A DNA stretch of 64,000 nt, from contig JACRCD010000062.1 of the NCBI GenBank assembly GCA_016219175.1, forward strand, positions 22,970 through 86,969. Reading direction: 5' to 3'. This document shows, one piece after another, positions 25,488 through 34,799 of this stretch. Position numbers and translations under genes: made by a program. The notes beneath the pieces were generated by a model that was not told where the DNA came from, did no database searches, and saw only the letters and a program-made list of their open reading frames with translations. Position 1 is the stretch's first letter. The number at the start of each line of letters is the position of its first letter. The DNA comes from Deltaproteobacteria bacterium. Its GTDB lineage: Bacteria > Desulfobacterota > Desulfobulbia > Desulfobulbales > SURF-16.

Positions 25488-26264
25488 ATGAGATTCCGTC
25501 CCTGTATTGACCTGCATAATGGGTGTGTCAAGCAGATTGTCGGCTCCACCCTTTCCGATACCTCTTCCGCGGCCCTGCGGACCAATTTTTCTTCCACCCA
25601 TCCATCCTCCTATTACGCTGAAATGTATAAGGCTGATGATCTGACCGGCGGTCATGTTATCATGCTGGGCCCGGGCAATGAGGCAGCCGCGGCCGAGGCG
25701 CTGGCCGCCTGGCCCGGCGGTTTGCAGATCGGCGGCGGCATCAATGCGGACAACGCGGCCGGCTGGCTGGAAAAAGGCGCCGCCGCGGTTATTGTCACTT
25801 CCCATGTCTTTGAAAACGGCAGGATACATGAGGAGCGGTTGCGTAAGATGCTGGCCGCTGTCGGTCGCGAGCGACTGGTGCTTGATCTGAGTTGCCGAAA
25901 GCGCGAGGCGGACTATTATATTGTCACCGACCGCTGGCAGAAATTTACCTCTGTGATCATAACGGAGGCTTCCCTGGCCTATTTTGCCTCCTTCTGTCAC
26001 GAATTTCTGATCCACGCCGTGGACGTGGAGGGTAAATGCGCGGGGATTGAGGAGGAGCTGGCCGAAAAACTCGGCAATTGGTCGTCTATCCCCACCACGT
26101 ACGCCGGAGGGGTGAGGAATCTGTCCGACCTGGAAAGGCTGGCGGTTCTCGGGCAAAACCGGCTGGATGCCACTATCGGCAGCGCCCTGGACATATTCGG
26201 CGGCGCTGGCATCACCTATGCCGAGGCCGTGGCCTTCCATCGCCGCTCCCGCGGCCAGCCGTAA
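25488..26264 (+). CDS. hisA: Eukaryote-type HisA: ProFAR isomerase of histidine biosynthesis
   Basis: The 258-residue (beta/alpha)8 barrel should isomerise ProFAR to PRFAR in the fourth step of histidine synthesis. The wording matches the fungal/plant HIS6 branch rather than ordinary bacterial HisA: FRPCIDLHNGCVKQIVG, YYAEMYKADDLTGGHVIMLGPGN, AWPGGLQIGGGI and VIVTSHVF. The catalytic Asp (PCIDLH) and the second-half acidic residue (VDVEG) are present. It is alone; no other his gene is in the window. A short hairpin follows the gene. Confidence 0.9.
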   Translation: MRFRPCIDLHNGCVKQIVGSTLSDTSSAALRTNFSSTHPSSYYAEMYKADDLTGGHVIMLGPGNEAAAAEALAAWPGGLQIGGGINADNAAGWLEKGAAAVIVTSHVFENGRIHEERLRKMLAAVGRERLVLDLSCRKREADYYIVTDRWQKFTSVIITEASLAYFASFCHEFLIHAVDVEGKCAGIEEELAEKLGNWSSIPTTYAGGVRNLSDLERLAVLGQNRLDATIGSALDIFGGAGITYAEAVAFHRRSRGQP

Positions 26265-26270
26265 TAGATG

Positions 26271-26294
26271 AGGCAGGGCCGTCTCGCCCTGCCT
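26271..26294 (+). terminator. Hairpin behind hisA, probable terminator
   Basis: The 9-bp perfect stem AGGCAGGGC (26271-26279) / GCCCTGCCT (26286-26294), loop CGTCTC, lies just after the stop codon. The following T content is modest. Confidence 0.55.
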
Positions 26295-26482
26295 GATTTC
26301 CGTCTTCTTGACCCTGCTTTTGTTTGCCGCCCACCTTGCACACCCGCCGCCGGCCATGTTTTTTTGACGATGTCAACTTCTTTAGTCTTGTCGCAAATTG
26401 ACAACCCGGCTCTTTTCCTCCATGATATATTTTCAATACTATTCGTTTTGGTTCAAGGGGTTATTTCGTCTAAAAGGAGCAA

Positions 26483-27808
26483 ATGGAGAATGCGCTGGTC
26501 AGTGCCGGTGATTACCTGATTGAATCATCCGGCCGGCAAAAAACGATTGAGGCGCTGCTTCTGACCTGCGTCGGCGTGGCAATCTATGACAGATCGGCCG
26601 GGGTCGGGGGCTTGTGTCATATTCTTTTGCCGGATGCGGATGGCCGGGACACGGCATGGCAGCCGAAGAGTTACGCCTCCTCCTGTCTTGCCCTTTTTGT
26701 GGACGACCTGCTCAAGCAGGGGGCCAACGCGCGGGGGCTTGAGGCGGTCGTGGCCGGGGGGGCCTTAGGACTGCCTTTTTCCCGGCATGACCTGAACCTT
26801 GACCTGGGCGGGCGCACCTGCGAGTGTGTCTACCGTTTTTTAAAACGGCACGCCATCCCGGTGAAAAAATCAGAGGCCGGCGGCTGTTTCGGCATGAAAA
26901 TCCGGCTCAATTGCCTCACCTGGCAGGTCGAAATTGAACATTTTGCCCAGGGGGAGCTGTTCCCCAAAGAAATAATCAAACCGTCCCCAATCCAGATCAG
27001 GCAGGCCATCATCACCGCAAAACCCATCCCGCAGATCACTTTAAAGCTGATTCGCCTTTTACGCAGCGGCAATTATGATATTGCCGGCATTGCCCAAGAG
27101 GTGAGCCGTGATCAGGTTCTCAGCGCTAAGGTCATCAGTTATTGCAATTCGGCATACCTGAATATGCCGGAAAAAATTGATTCCATTGAAAGGGCCACGC
27201 TGTTGCTGGGGGAAATCCGCCTGCTGGAAATCGTTATTGTCAGTTCCCTGCAAGCGTTTTTTGAAAGCCAGGAAGGAGGTTACTCACTGCTCAGGGGAGG
27301 CCTTTTCAAGCATTCACTGGCGGTGGCCAGTTTAACCAAGATCATCGCCCTGCGGAAGCTCAGAAATGATGTGGCGACAGCCTACACCGCGGGTCTGCTC
27401 CATGACATAGGCAAGGTCGTGCTGGACCAGTATGTGGCGGAGAGCAGACCCATGTTCTATAACATTGCCGATGAGCGGGGGGAGGATTTGATTTCGGTTG
27501 AAAAGGAGGCATTTGCCACCGACCACCAGGAAATTGCCAAAGAGCTGGCGGAAATATGGAATCTTCCGGAGAATCTGCGCGAAGCGGTCAGTCTCCATCA
27601 CTGTCCGGAAAAAGCCACCTGCAGCCCGGAGCTGGTGCATGCCGTCTATATTGCCGATCTGCTGGCCTCCTGGTTTCTGGCCGGGGTTGAACTGGAAAAA
27701 ATCAATACGGTTAATCTTGCCGCCAGACTGCGGAGGATCGGCCTTGAGGTTGCGGATATCCCTTCCATAGTAAGCCAGGCTCCCTGGAATGAATTCATGT
27801 ATCTATAG
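26483..27808 (+). CDS. CheD-like deamidase fused to an HDOD signalling domain
   Basis: Residues 1-150 resemble CheD chemoreceptor glutamine deamidase: a Cys in LLTCVGVAIYD and a His 17 residues later in LCHILLP match the catalytic Cys-His pair, whereas the usual Thr six residues before the Cys appears to be Glu. Residues about 175-400 form an HDOD domain (PIPQITLKLIRLL, GLLHDIGKVVL). HDOD proteins act in signalling and stress regulation; here the HD pair is retained. The ATG follows AAAAGGAG. No other chemotaxis gene is nearby, so the substrate is unknown. Confidence 0.82.
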   Translation: MENALVSAGDYLIESSGRQKTIEALLLTCVGVAIYDRSAGVGGLCHILLPDADGRDTAWQPKSYASSCLALFVDDLLKQGANARGLEAVVAGGALGLPFSRHDLNLDLGGRTCECVYRFLKRHAIPVKKSEAGGCFGMKIRLNCLTWQVEIEHFAQGELFPKEIIKPSPIQIRQAIITAKPIPQITLKLIRLLRSGNYDIAGIAQEVSRDQVLSAKVISYCNSAYLNMPEKIDSIERATLLLGEIRLLEIVIVSSLQAFFESQEGGYSLLRGGLFKHSLAVASLTKIIALRKLRNDVATAYTAGLLHDIGKVVLDQYVAESRPMFYNIADERGEDLISVEKEAFATDHQEIAKELAEIWNLPENLREAVSLHHCPEKATCSPELVHAVYIADLLASWFLAGVELEKINTVNLAARLRRIGLEVADIPSIVSQAPWNEFMYL

Positions 27809-27929
27809 AAACGCAGAGAAGAAAGTTGTCTGGAAAAATAAAGAGTAAAACGGTTACTACAGCCGCTGTGGTCGCTTGCCTGCGAACACATGCCTCCTGC
27901 TAATGTTTTAAAATACGGGGTGGGTTTGG

Positions 27930-30608
27930 ATGAAGTTGAGCAAGCGTCTTTCCCTCATGATTTTCCTGGCCGTGGCCCTTTTTGCCGCTATAGCCTTCCA
28001 AATCCAGGAACATGTTGTTTATGCAAGTTTCGTCGAGATGGAGCGCAGGCATGCCCTTGATGACATCAACAGGATTGTCGAGGCGATCAGCCGGGATGAG
28101 AAGTATCTGGCAAACATCGTCACGGATTGGGCGGTCTGGGATGACAGTTATGCCTTTGTGCAGGATAAGAATGAGGAATTTATCAGCTCGACCCTGCAAC
28201 CGGAGAGCCTCGTCTCGGCCAACGTGAACCTTATCTTTCTTCTGGATAACGAGGGGCGGGTCGTCTGGGGCAAGATAATTGATATTGATTCTGAAGAGGA
28301 GTTGCACATCCCGCTCTTCCCCATGGATAAATGGCCCGAGGAAAATCCGCTGCTTCGGCATGAGGGCGGGGCAGATCGGACAACGGGTATTGTTTTGACC
28401 GATCATGGTCCCGTGATTGTCGCCGCCTCCAGGATTCTGCCCAGTGACAGACAGGGGGCCGGCCGGGGGACCCTGGTGATGGGGCGGTTTCTGGATGGAA
28501 AACTGGTGGCGGGACTTCAGGAACAGACCCGCGTGCCTTTTGTCTTATGGCCGATCGGGCCAGGCGCGCTTGCCGCGGAGCAGCAACTGGCGCTGGAGCG
28601 CATCGCCGGCCGGGAGCCGCTCATCGAAGACGATGCGGCCAGCGCGCGGTTGCACATCTATACAACCTATCCGGACATGAATGGCCGGCCGGCCTTGCTT
28701 ATTCGCGCCAGTATCGTTCAGGACGTAACTGCCCAGGGGCATGTGGCGGTGCGGTCATCCCTGCTCTTTTTCATTGTCGCCGGGCTGTTGTTGAGCCTCG
28801 GGGGCTATCTGCTGCTGCAGAGATGGGTGACTGGGCCGCTTGCCACGGTAATCAGCCATGTTTCCGGCATAAGCGTCGGCCATGATCTCTCCTCGCGTCT
28901 TTCTGTTCAGGCATCAGGGGAAATCGGGATACTGGCGCGGGAGTTCAATGCCTTGCTGGCACGGCTTGAAGAGGAAAATGCCAGACAGCAACTGACTCAT
29001 GAAGAGCTGGTTCGGGCCCGGGAAAGGGCGGAAGGGGCGACAAGGGCGAAAAGTGAGTTCCTCGCCAATATGAGTCATGAAATCCGTACGCCGATGAACG
29101 GCGTGATCGGCATGACAGACCTGTTGCTGGAAACCGGTTTGACCGAGGAGCAGCGGAGTTTTGCGGAAATCATCAAAAACAGCGGCGATGCGCTGCTGAC
29201 AGTCATCAATGACATTCTTGACTATTCAAAAATAGAAGCAGGTCAGCTTGAGCTGGAACATATCGATTTTGATCTGCGGCTTACCATTGATGACGTGAGC
29301 GATCTCGTGGCCCTGAAAGCACAGGCCAAGGATCTCGAGTTTGTTTCCCAGGTGCAGCCCGAGGTTCCCGCCCAGCTCATTGGCGACCCCGGAAGGATAC
29401 GCCAGATATTGATTAATCTGACCGGTAATGCCATTAAATTCACCCAGCGGGGTGAGATCGTGGTCCGGGTGGCGCTTGAGGATGAGGACACAGCAAGCGT
29501 CACCATCCGGGTAAGCGTTGCCGACACAGGCATCGGCATTCCCCGCGACCGCATGGACCGGCTTTTTAAATCCTTTTCCCAGGTTGACAGTTCCACAACC
29601 CGTAGATTCGGTGGAACCGGTCTTGGCCTGGCTATATCCAAACAGCTTGTCACGGCCATGGGTGGCCGTATCGGGGTGACGAGCGAGGAGGGGAAGGGGG
29701 CGGAGTTCTGGTTTACGGCGGTCCTGGCCAAGCAGCGGGAAAGCAGGGGTAAGGTGATTGTTATTCCGGAAAACATCAAAGAGAAACGCATTCTCATTGT
29801 CGACGACAACGTCACGAATCGTTATGTGTTGCGCGAACAGCTGCTGGTCTGGGGCGTCCGGAGCGAGGAGGCGGCAAGCGGCTCCGAGGCCATGATGAAG
29901 ATGCAGCGGGCGGCTGAGGGGCAAGATCCGTTTGCCATAGCCTTGATCGACATGCAGATGCCTGAAATGAATGGCGAGATGCTGGGAGAAAAGATTAAGG
30001 CTGACCCTGTTCTCAAAAAGACCATTCTGGTGATGTTGACCTCGGTGGGGATACGCGGTGATGCCAAGCGTATGGAAAAGATAGGGTTTGCCGCCTATAT
30101 GCTCAAGCCGGTCAGGCAGGCGCTTCTCCATGATTGCCTGACTCGGATCTGTGGCAAATCCGCTGAAAAATTAGCGGGGCCGAAAAGAGAGAGTATCGTT
30201 ACCAGGCATTCCATTGCCGAGGAAGGAAAGGGACATCTGGCTGTTTTGCTTGCGGAGGACAACATGGTAAACCAGAAGGTGGTCTTGAGCATGCTCGCTA
30301 AGCTTGGCTACAGCGCGGATTTGGCTGTCAACGGTCTGGAGGCGGTGGTAGCCATGGGGAAAAGATCATACGATATCGTGCTGATGGATTGTCAGATGCC
30401 GCAAATGGGCGGCTTCGAGGCAACGGCAAAAATCCGTGATCCCGGTTCAGGGGTGCTGAACCATCAAGCGCGCATTATTGCCTTAACGGCCAACGCCATG
30501 AAAGGAGACCGGGAAAAATGTCTCGAGGCGGGCATGGATGATTTCCTCTCCAAACCGGTAAAGTTGCAGGAGCTCTCCGCCATGCTGGATAAATGGCGGA
30601 GTTGTTAA
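27930..30608 (+). CDS. CHASE4 hybrid sensor histidine kinase with two receiver domains
   Basis: The 892-residue protein has membrane helices at about residues 8-26 and 275-297 flanking an extracytoplasmic CHASE4-type sensor ([15 protein letters not shown]). HAMP follows, then HisKA with the phospho-His in [15 protein letters not shown], HATPase_c ([12 protein letters not shown]), a receiver ([14 protein letters not shown]) and a second receiver (LLAEDN, LMDCQMP). No Hpt or output domain is attached, so it needs a separate phosphotransfer partner. It is a BarA-like layout. It lies 121 bp behind the CheD-HDOD gene and may be co-transcribed with it. Confidence 0.92.
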   Translation: MKLSKRLSLMIFLAVALFAAIAFQIQEHVVYASFVEMERRHALDDINRIVEAISRDEKYLANIVTDWAVWDDSYAFVQDKNEEFISSTLQPESLVSANVNLIFLLDNEGRVVWGKIIDIDSEEELHIPLFPMDKWPEENPLLRHEGGADRTTGIVLTDHGPVIVAASRILPSDRQGAGRGTLVMGRFLDGKLVAGLQEQTRVPFVLWPIGPGALAAEQQLALERIAGREPLIEDDAASARLHIYTTYPDMNGRPALLIRASIVQDVTAQGHVAVRSSLLFFIVAGLLLSLGGYLLLQRWVTGPLATVISHVSGISVGHDLSSRLSVQASGEIGILAREFNALLARLEEENARQQLTHEELVRARERAEGATRAKSEFLANMSHEIRTPMNGVIGMTDLLLETGLTEEQRSFAEIIKNSGDALLTVINDILDYSKIEAGQLELEHIDFDLRLTIDDVSDLVALKAQAKDLEFVSQVQPEVPAQLIGDPGRIRQILINLTGNAIKFTQRGEIVVRVALEDEDTASVTIRVSVADTGIGIPRDRMDRLFKSFSQVDSSTTRRFGGTGLGLAISKQLVTAMGGRIGVTSEEGKGAEFWFTAVLAKQRESRGKVIVIPENIKEKRILIVDDNVTNRYVLREQLLVWGVRSEEAASGSEAMMKMQRAAEGQDPFAIALIDMQMPEMNGEMLGEKIKADPVLKKTILVMLTSVGIRGDAKRMEKIGFAAYMLKPVRQALLHDCLTRICGKSAEKLAGPKRESIVTRHSIAEEGKGHLAVLLAEDNMVNQKVVLSMLAKLGYSADLAVNGLEAVVAMGKRSYDIVLMDCQMPQMGGFEATAKIRDPGSGVLNHQARIIALTANAMKGDREKCLEAGMDDFLSKPVKLQELSAMLDKWRSC

Positions 30609-30654
30609 AGCATGTCAGTAAATTTCATTATCATGCGGAAAAGGGGGCTTTGCC

Positions 30655-30870
30655 GTGAAGGAAAGGAGCAAGGAGAATCCGTTTAATGGGGAGGAGGACA
30701 GCTCCCGGCAGGAGAGCTGGAGTCTTACGCCTTTGACCATCAAGATCCGGCCGGATCTGTACCGGGCTTACCAGCGCTGCAGCTGGATTATCATCCATGA
30801 AACCGGGCGCAGCCAGCTGGATATCATGCAGGAAATGGTTGAGGATTTTCTTATCAAGCACGGCTGCTAA
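30655..30870 (+). CDS. Small conserved-looking cytosolic protein, possibly ribbon-helix-helix
   Basis: GTG start, 71 residues. After a polar N-terminus the sequence PLTIKIRPDLYRAYQR is followed by two predicted helices. One strand then two helices is the size and order of a ribbon-helix-helix DNA-binding domain. It lies 46 bp behind the hybrid kinase gene on the same strand. Function not assigned; it could be an autonomous regulator of the operon. Confidence 0.5.
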   Translation: MKERSKENPFNGEEDSSRQESWSLTPLTIKIRPDLYRAYQRCSWIIIHETGRSQLDIMQEMVEDFLIKHGC

Positions 30871-30942
30871 AATGCATCGTATTGCTTTCTCGCATAAGGA
30901 AGGCCGGCTTGGGCTTGGTGGTGTTTTTCGTTATAACAAGGA

Positions 30943-30972
30943 AGCGGCGCATGAAAAAAGTCATGCGCCGCT
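30943..30972 (-). terminator. Terminator of cassette copy 2
   Basis: The 12-bp perfect stem AGCGGCGCATGA (30943-30954) / TCATGCGCCGCT (30961-30972) lies 29 bp downstream of the second small gene; on the minus strand a pyrimidine-rich run follows. It is identical in stem to 32098-32127. Confidence 0.75.
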
Positions 30973-31000
30973 GGGCAGGAAAGAATGGGGTGTGGCGGTC

Positions 31001-31312
31001 TTATTTGTTGGCCACGGCCGCCTCTTTCGGTTTCAGATACTTGTAGTAAACCGGGAAGACAACAAAAAAGGCGACGGCTATGATGTATTCCACCCCTTTG
31101 ATATGGGTATAGTAATCAACCATTGTCTCATATTCTCCCAGATTGCCGGTGGCAACCAGAAATTGCCGGCACATCTCGGAAACCTGCCAGTTGACGGACG
31201 AGAGACCTGTCATCAACATGGTCATTGCCCAGATGCCGATCATGCCGCCTACGGCCGCCATGATGCCCAAAAATACCCCTGATCCTTTCGTGGTCGAGTC
31301 CTTGGTTTCCAT
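31001..31312 (-). CDS. Small two-helix membrane protein (B family), copy 2
   Basis: The 103 residues start METKDSTTKG. A glycine-rich membrane helix (about 12-35, with GIWAMTMLMTGL) is followed by a polar loop holding one Cys (SEMCRQFLVATG), then VDYYTHIKGVEYIIAVAFF and a second helix ending in a lysine-rich tail. It is nearly identical to the protein at 32156-32467. The GxW motif in helix 1 resembles the WGxACL motif of the accompanying A proteins. An ATG further upstream would add 60 residues of unrelated composition and is rejected. Function unknown; possibly a small subunit of a membrane complex. Confidence 0.75.
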   Translation of the reverse strand: METKDSTTKGSGVFLGIMAAVGGMIGIWAMTMLMTGLSSVNWQVSEMCRQFLVATGNLGEYETMVDYYTHIKGVEYIIAVAFFVVFPVYYKYLKPKEAAVANK

Positions 31313-31404
31313 GTCCTTTCTCCCTATAATTGAAATATTGTCAAAGCGAGAAGCCACTCTCTTGGATAACGTCATCTCGTGGGGAAGAGTGGCTCCGTAA
31401 CCGG

Positions 31405-31614
31405 TCAGCCGCCGATAGACTGCATCCATCCCGCAATAGTCTGGGTAATTCCGTACTGGGCCAGGGCGCTGCACAGACAGGCTGCCCCCCATAATCCGCT
31501 CAGTGCGGCAAATGTTACGATAACTCCCATGCCAACCTCTGCGGCCTGCTGATCCAGGGCTGCCTGAGTCGTGGCGTTAACGGTAGTGGTGTTTGTCGTC
31601 GTTGTTGCTTTCAT
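31405..31614 (-). CDS. Small one-helix membrane protein (A family), copy 2
   Basis: The 69 residues have a Thr/Asn/Ala-rich N-terminus (MKATTTTNTTTVNA) and a hydrophobic core with GLWGAACLCSALAQYG, then an amphipathic IAGWMQSIGG end. SD GGAGG lies before the ATG. It differs from the protein at 32563-32772 at only a few positions. It is preceded by a sigma54-like promoter and followed after 92 bp by the B-family gene. No known family is recognised. Confidence 0.75.
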   Translation of the reverse strand: MKATTTTNTTTVNATTQAALDQQAAEVGMGVIVTFAALSGLWGAACLCSALAQYGITQTIAGWMQSIGG

Positions 31615-31669
31615 ATCCTTCCTCCTTTGGCCGGTTTTTTACTGTGTCGTTCTCTTTGACTTTATATAG

Positions 31670-31686
31670 AGCACCAGGCATGCCAA
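31670..31686 (-). promoter_or_regulatory. Sigma54-like promoter, cassette copy 2
   Basis: Minus-strand TTGGCATGCCTGGTGCT has GG, 10 bases, GC, as required for the -24/-12 elements. It lies 56 bp upstream of the small A gene and is repeated exactly at 33077-33093. The last base of -24 and first of -12 deviate from consensus. Confidence 0.6.
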
Positions 31687-31774
31687 GGAGCTGTGCGACA
31701 CTATGAAAAACATGGTAACTATTAGAAAATATTGAAATAATATTTTTCCATGCCACAGTTTGCCTGCCATGGTG

Positions 31775-31805
31775 AAGTGTGGCGGGAAGTGTGCGCGCCA
31801 CACTT
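31775..31805. promoter_or_regulatory. Inverted repeat upstream of the sigma54-like site (candidate enhancer site), copy 2
   Basis: A perfect 10-bp inverted repeat AAGTGTGGCG / CGCCACACTT with an 11-bp spacer, followed by another GTGTGGC. It lies about 90-135 bp upstream of the sigma54-like promoter, the usual place for activator binding. Conserved at 33182-33212. Confidence 0.5.
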
Positions 31806-32097
31806 TGTGTGGCAGTATTGTGCGACAGTGTTGTGGCTATAAATGAATGTTTGGATCCCCTTGCTGCACTGGGGTGGGATGATATGAACCGGGGATAAGA
31901 AACGATGAGAGGAGGAAACGTTTCCGGAGTGAGGGCAAGCGGCGCTCTTTCGTTTTCATGAGAGACCGGCCGCGCCCCTAAAGCGATGCTGGTCAGCGCG
32001 TTCCGGAGCTGTGCCCTGCGTCAAGCACGGCTGCTGCAAGTCTCGTATTTTTTTGGTAAGCCGGGCCGGCTTGGTGGTGTTTTCCGTTACAAAAGGA

Positions 32098-32127
32098 AGC
32101 GGCGCATGAAAAAAGTCATGCGCCGCT
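32098..32127 (-). terminator. Terminator of cassette copy 1
   Basis: Identical 12-bp stem AGCGGCGCATGA / TCATGCGCCGCT at 32098-32109 and 32116-32127, 29 bp behind the B gene. A pyrimidine-rich stretch follows on the minus strand. Confidence 0.75.
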
Positions 32128-32155
32128 GGGCAGGAAAGAATGGGGGGTGGGGGGG

Positions 32156-32467
32156 TTATTTGTTGGCAACAGCCGCCTCTTTCGGTTTCAGATATTTGTA
32201 ATAAGCCGGAAAAACAGCAAAAAAGGCGACGGCTATGATGTATTCCACCCCTTTGATATGGGTATAGTAATCAACCATTGTCTCATATTCTCCCAGATTA
32301 CCGGTGGCAACCAGAAATTGCCGGCACATCTCGGAAACCTGCCAGTTGACGGACGAGAGACCTGTCATCAACATGGTCATTGCCCAGATACCGATCATGC
32401 CGCCTACTGCTGCCATGATGCCAAAAAAAACTCCTGATCCTTTTGTCGTCGATTCCTTGGTTGCCAT
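32156..32467 (-). CDS. Small two-helix membrane protein (B family), copy 1
   Basis: The 103 residues (MATKESTTKG start) have the same layout as 31001-31312: glycine-rich helix 1 with GIWAMTM, a loop with one Cys, VDYYTHIKGVEY, helix 2 and a KPKEAAVANK tail. The start at 32467 is chosen because it matches the paralogue; an ATG 15 bases upstream is possible. Differences between the copies are conservative, which indicates selection on the protein. No homologous family is recalled with a known function. Confidence 0.75.
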   Translation of the reverse strand: MATKESTTKGSGVFFGIMAAVGGMIGIWAMTMLMTGLSSVNWQVSEMCRQFLVATGNLGEYETMVDYYTHIKGVEYIIAVAFFAVFPAYYKYLKPKEAAVANK

Positions 32468-32562
32468 TTTCTTTCTCCACATTAATGTTTGTTATTATCA
32501 AAGCGGGAAGCCGCTTACCCGAATCGGGGTCACCTCTAAGGGAGTGTGGCTTCCGTAACCTG

Positions 32563-32772
32563 TCAGCCGCCGATAGACTGCATCCATCCCGCAATAGTCT
32601 GGGTAATTCCGTACTGGGCCAGGGCGCTGCACAGGCAGGTTGCGCCCCATAATCCGCTCAGTGCGGCAAATGTTACGATAACTCCCATGCCAACCTGTGC
32701 GGCCTGCTGCTCGACGGCTGCCTGACTCGTGGCGTTAACGGTAGTGGTATTGGTTGTCGTTGTTGCTTTCAT
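32563..32772 (-). CDS. Small one-helix membrane protein (A family), copy 1
   Basis: 69 residues with the same MKATTTTNTTTVNA beginning and GLWGATCLCSALAQYG core as 31405-31614. It sits between the divergent A gene and the B gene of cassette copy 1, with a GGAGG-like site upstream. Unknown function. Confidence 0.75.
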   Translation of the reverse strand: MKATTTTNTTTVNATSQAAVEQQAAQVGMGVIVTFAALSGLWGATCLCSALAQYGITQTIAGWMQSIGG

Positions 32773-32822
32773 GGTAGGCCTCCCTTGTCTTCCGGGTGAT
32801 TTTAAACATTGAGTGAGTTTGT

Positions 32823-33020
32823 TCAGACGCCTGTTATCGCACTGATCCAGCCCCTGATCATGCCTGCGATGCCGTATTGGCAGAGACCGCTGACCAGGCA
32901 GGCAACTCCCCAGGTGCCGATCATGGCGCTGATGATGCCGATAATGCCGATACCAATCTGGTCTACTGATTCATGTTCACGGATATCCGTTGCAGTGGTG
33001 ATTCTTGCTGTTGCTTTCAT
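32823..33020 (-). CDS. Small one-helix membrane protein, divergent A paralogue
   Basis: The 65 residues share with the other A proteins the MKAT start and the core pattern GTWGVACLVSGLCQYGI followed by IRGWISAITG, but little else. It has a strong GGAGG site and is the first gene behind the sigma54-like promoter in copy 1. It defines the conserved core of the family as GxWGxACL..L.QYGI....GW...I. Function unknown. Confidence 0.72.
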   Translation of the reverse strand: MKATARITTATDIREHESVDQIGIGIIGIISAMIGTWGVACLVSGLCQYGIAGMIRGWISAITGV

Positions 33021-33076
33021 ATCCTTACCTCCTTTGGCCGGTTTTTTACTGTGTCGTTCTCTTTGACTTTGTATAG

Positions 33077-33093
33077 AGCACCAGGCATGCCAA
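33077..33093 (-). promoter_or_regulatory. Sigma54-like promoter, cassette copy 1
   Basis: Same 17-base sequence and GG-N10-GC spacing as at 31670-31686, 57 bp upstream of the first small gene. Confidence 0.6.
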
Positions 33094-33181
33094 GGAGATG
33101 TGCGACACTATAAAAAATATGGTAAATATTTGAAAATATTTAAATAATATTTTTCCATGCCACAGTTTGCCTGCCATGGTG

Positions 33182-33212
33182 AAGTGTGGCGGGAAGTGTG
33201 CGCGCCACACTT
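33182..33212. promoter_or_regulatory. Inverted repeat upstream of the sigma54-like site (candidate enhancer site), copy 1
   Basis: Perfect inverted repeat AAGTGTGGCG / CGCCACACTT, identical to 31775-31805, about 90-135 bp upstream of the promoter. The rest of the 33021-33504 gap shows no gene. Confidence 0.5.
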
Positions 33213-33504
33213 TGTGTGGCAGTGTTGTGCGACAGTGTTGTGGCTATGAATGAATGTTTGGATCCCCCTGGTGCACTGGGGTGGCGTGATAAGGGCGGGA
33301 TATGATAAAAACAAAAAGAAGAGGAAGCGGTTCCGGCTCGCAAGAGAGCCGGTCTCTCTCATGCCAGAGAGAGACCGGCTGGCGGGAAATCGAAGTTTAC
33401 GCTGCTGTTTGTGGTTTTATCCTAGGCGGACATCAGCTATGCGGAACCTCTGAATTCGGACCCATGTGCTCCTGGAGGAGGCCCAGGGCTGCAAAAGAAC
33501 ACTA

Positions 33505-34155
33505 TTATTTCTGCAGAGGTTTGTGGCAGAACCACCAGTCATAGCAGTCATACTGCTTGACACGCTCCTTGGCCAGAAAGACATCGCCCGCGGGCGGCAC
33601 AATAACCCGGTCGCCAAGCATTTCGTTGTTTGGCCAGTCCGCGGGCATTGCCCCCTGTTTGTCCGAGGTCTGCAGCGCCTTGACCGCCCTCACCACCTCA
33701 TCCATATTCCTGCCGATTTCCTGGGGATAATAGATCATCAGGCGCACTTTGCCGTAGGGATCAACAATAAACACGGCGCGCACCGTGTTGGTCCCCTTGC
33801 CCGGATGGAGAAGACCGAGTTGCATGGCAATGTGATCATTTGCCGCAATAATGGGAAACTGAATTTCCACATCAAGTTTTTCCTTAATCCATTCAACCCA
33901 CTTGATATGGGAGAAGACCTGATCAATCGACAGGCCGATCAGTTCACAGTTCATGTTCTTGAATTGATCGTAGCGTTTCTGAAATCCAACAAATTCCGTG
34001 GTGCAGACCGGCGTAAAATCGGCAGGGTGGCTGAACAGGACAAACCACTTACCTGCCATGTCGCCGGGGATGCTCATGGGCCCATGGGTTGTCTGGACGG
34101 TCATTGCCGGGAATAAATCTCCTAATAACGGGATGTGCATCTGTTTTTCCTCCAT
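33505..34155 (-). CDS. Peroxiredoxin, Prx6/1-Cys type
   Basis: About 216 residues of a thioredoxin-fold peroxidase that reduces H2O2 and organic peroxides. The peroxidatic Cys lies in the classic [11 protein letters not shown] block (near residue 50), and the C-terminal dimer domain with [16 protein letters not shown] is of the long Prx6 type. Further cysteines occur near the end (YDCYDWWFC), so a resolving Cys is possible. Three consecutive ATGs lie at 34161, 34158 and 34155; the last is best spaced from GGAG. It probably protects this anaerobe during oxygen exposure. Confidence 0.93.
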   Translation of the reverse strand: MEEKQMHIPLLGDLFPAMTVQTTHGPMSIPGDMAGKWFVLFSHPADFTPVCTTEFVGFQKRYDQFKNMNCELIGLSIDQVFSHIKWVEWIKEKLDVEIQFPIIAANDHIAMQLGLLHPGKGTNTVRAVFIVDPYGKVRLMIYYPQEIGRNMDEVVRAVKALQTSDKQGAMPADWPNNEMLGDRVIVPPAGDVFLAKERVKQYDCYDWWFCHKPLQK

Positions 34156-34562
34156 CATCATTCTCCTTTACTTTCTATGTGAGGTTTTTTTAAAGAAACA
34201 GGTCTTTCAGGGGAGTTTTTTCGCTGTCCCAAGCCTGCCTGAATATTAAAGATACTACAGATAATCTTTACTAAATGTCAACTAATTATCTTAATTGATA
34301 TAATAAAATTGAAACAGTGCCAAAAAAGAAGGGAATTCAAGAACTGATCGGCGCGCCCGTGGTTTTTTTTGGCCCCCTTTTTTTAGGGTTTTGCCGGACA
34401 TCGCCTTTCCCTCGGATTACGTACGGAGTAATTTTTCAAGGCGCTTTGGGTATATTGCCGGGCGCCGTACGATTTCCTTAAAATAATGGAGAGAGCCGCC
34501 GGAATTAAATTTTGTCGGCTGGCAAAGAATCGAGTATGGTAAAAAGCAATCCGTTAATTCAT

Positions 34563-34743
34563 GATGGCGTCGTAAAAAATACCCTGAAGGGCATAAATCC
34601 GAGCTCCTGCGTTGTAGCGCATTTTTGTTCGTTCGGCATACCAACATGTATAGCCTCGCTCTCAAAAATTCACTACGCCTTGTATATCGAATTTTGTTAC
34701 TGAGCCATCCGGCCTTTGTCGCTGACTTTTTACGAGTTCATCA
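34563..34743 (-). repeat. Dispersed palindromic repeat, second family, copy 2
   Basis: It is the reverse complement of the unit at 54677-54833 over long blocks (GATATACAAGGCGTAGTG, CGAACGAACAAAAATGCGCT) and shares the ends GATGGCGTCG and TTTTTACGAGTTCATC with 7622-7793. It fills much of the 34162-34799 gap. The remaining part is AT-rich with no gene. Confidence 0.82.
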
Positions 34744-34799
34744 ATTCATGGTGGATGCGGTAAACTCCAGGTTCCCGTACCCTCTTCACGGTCACGTTC

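Larger units (their letters stand above)
30900..31870 (-). repeat. Tandem-duplicated small-membrane-protein cassette, copy 2
   Basis: This roughly 970-bp block repeats 32064-33290 almost base for base in its promoter part (31618-31860), its two coding parts and its terminator. It lacks the first small gene of the other copy. Protein pairs remain nearly identical, so the duplication is recent or kept uniform by conversion. Confidence 0.88.
32064..33290 (-). repeat. Tandem-duplicated small-membrane-protein cassette, copy 1
   Basis: Same order as 30900-31870 (promoter region, A gene, B gene, hairpin) but with an additional, more divergent A-type gene directly behind the promoter. Between the two copies (31871-32063) there is a GC-rich stretch without any gene. 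Confidence 0.88.
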
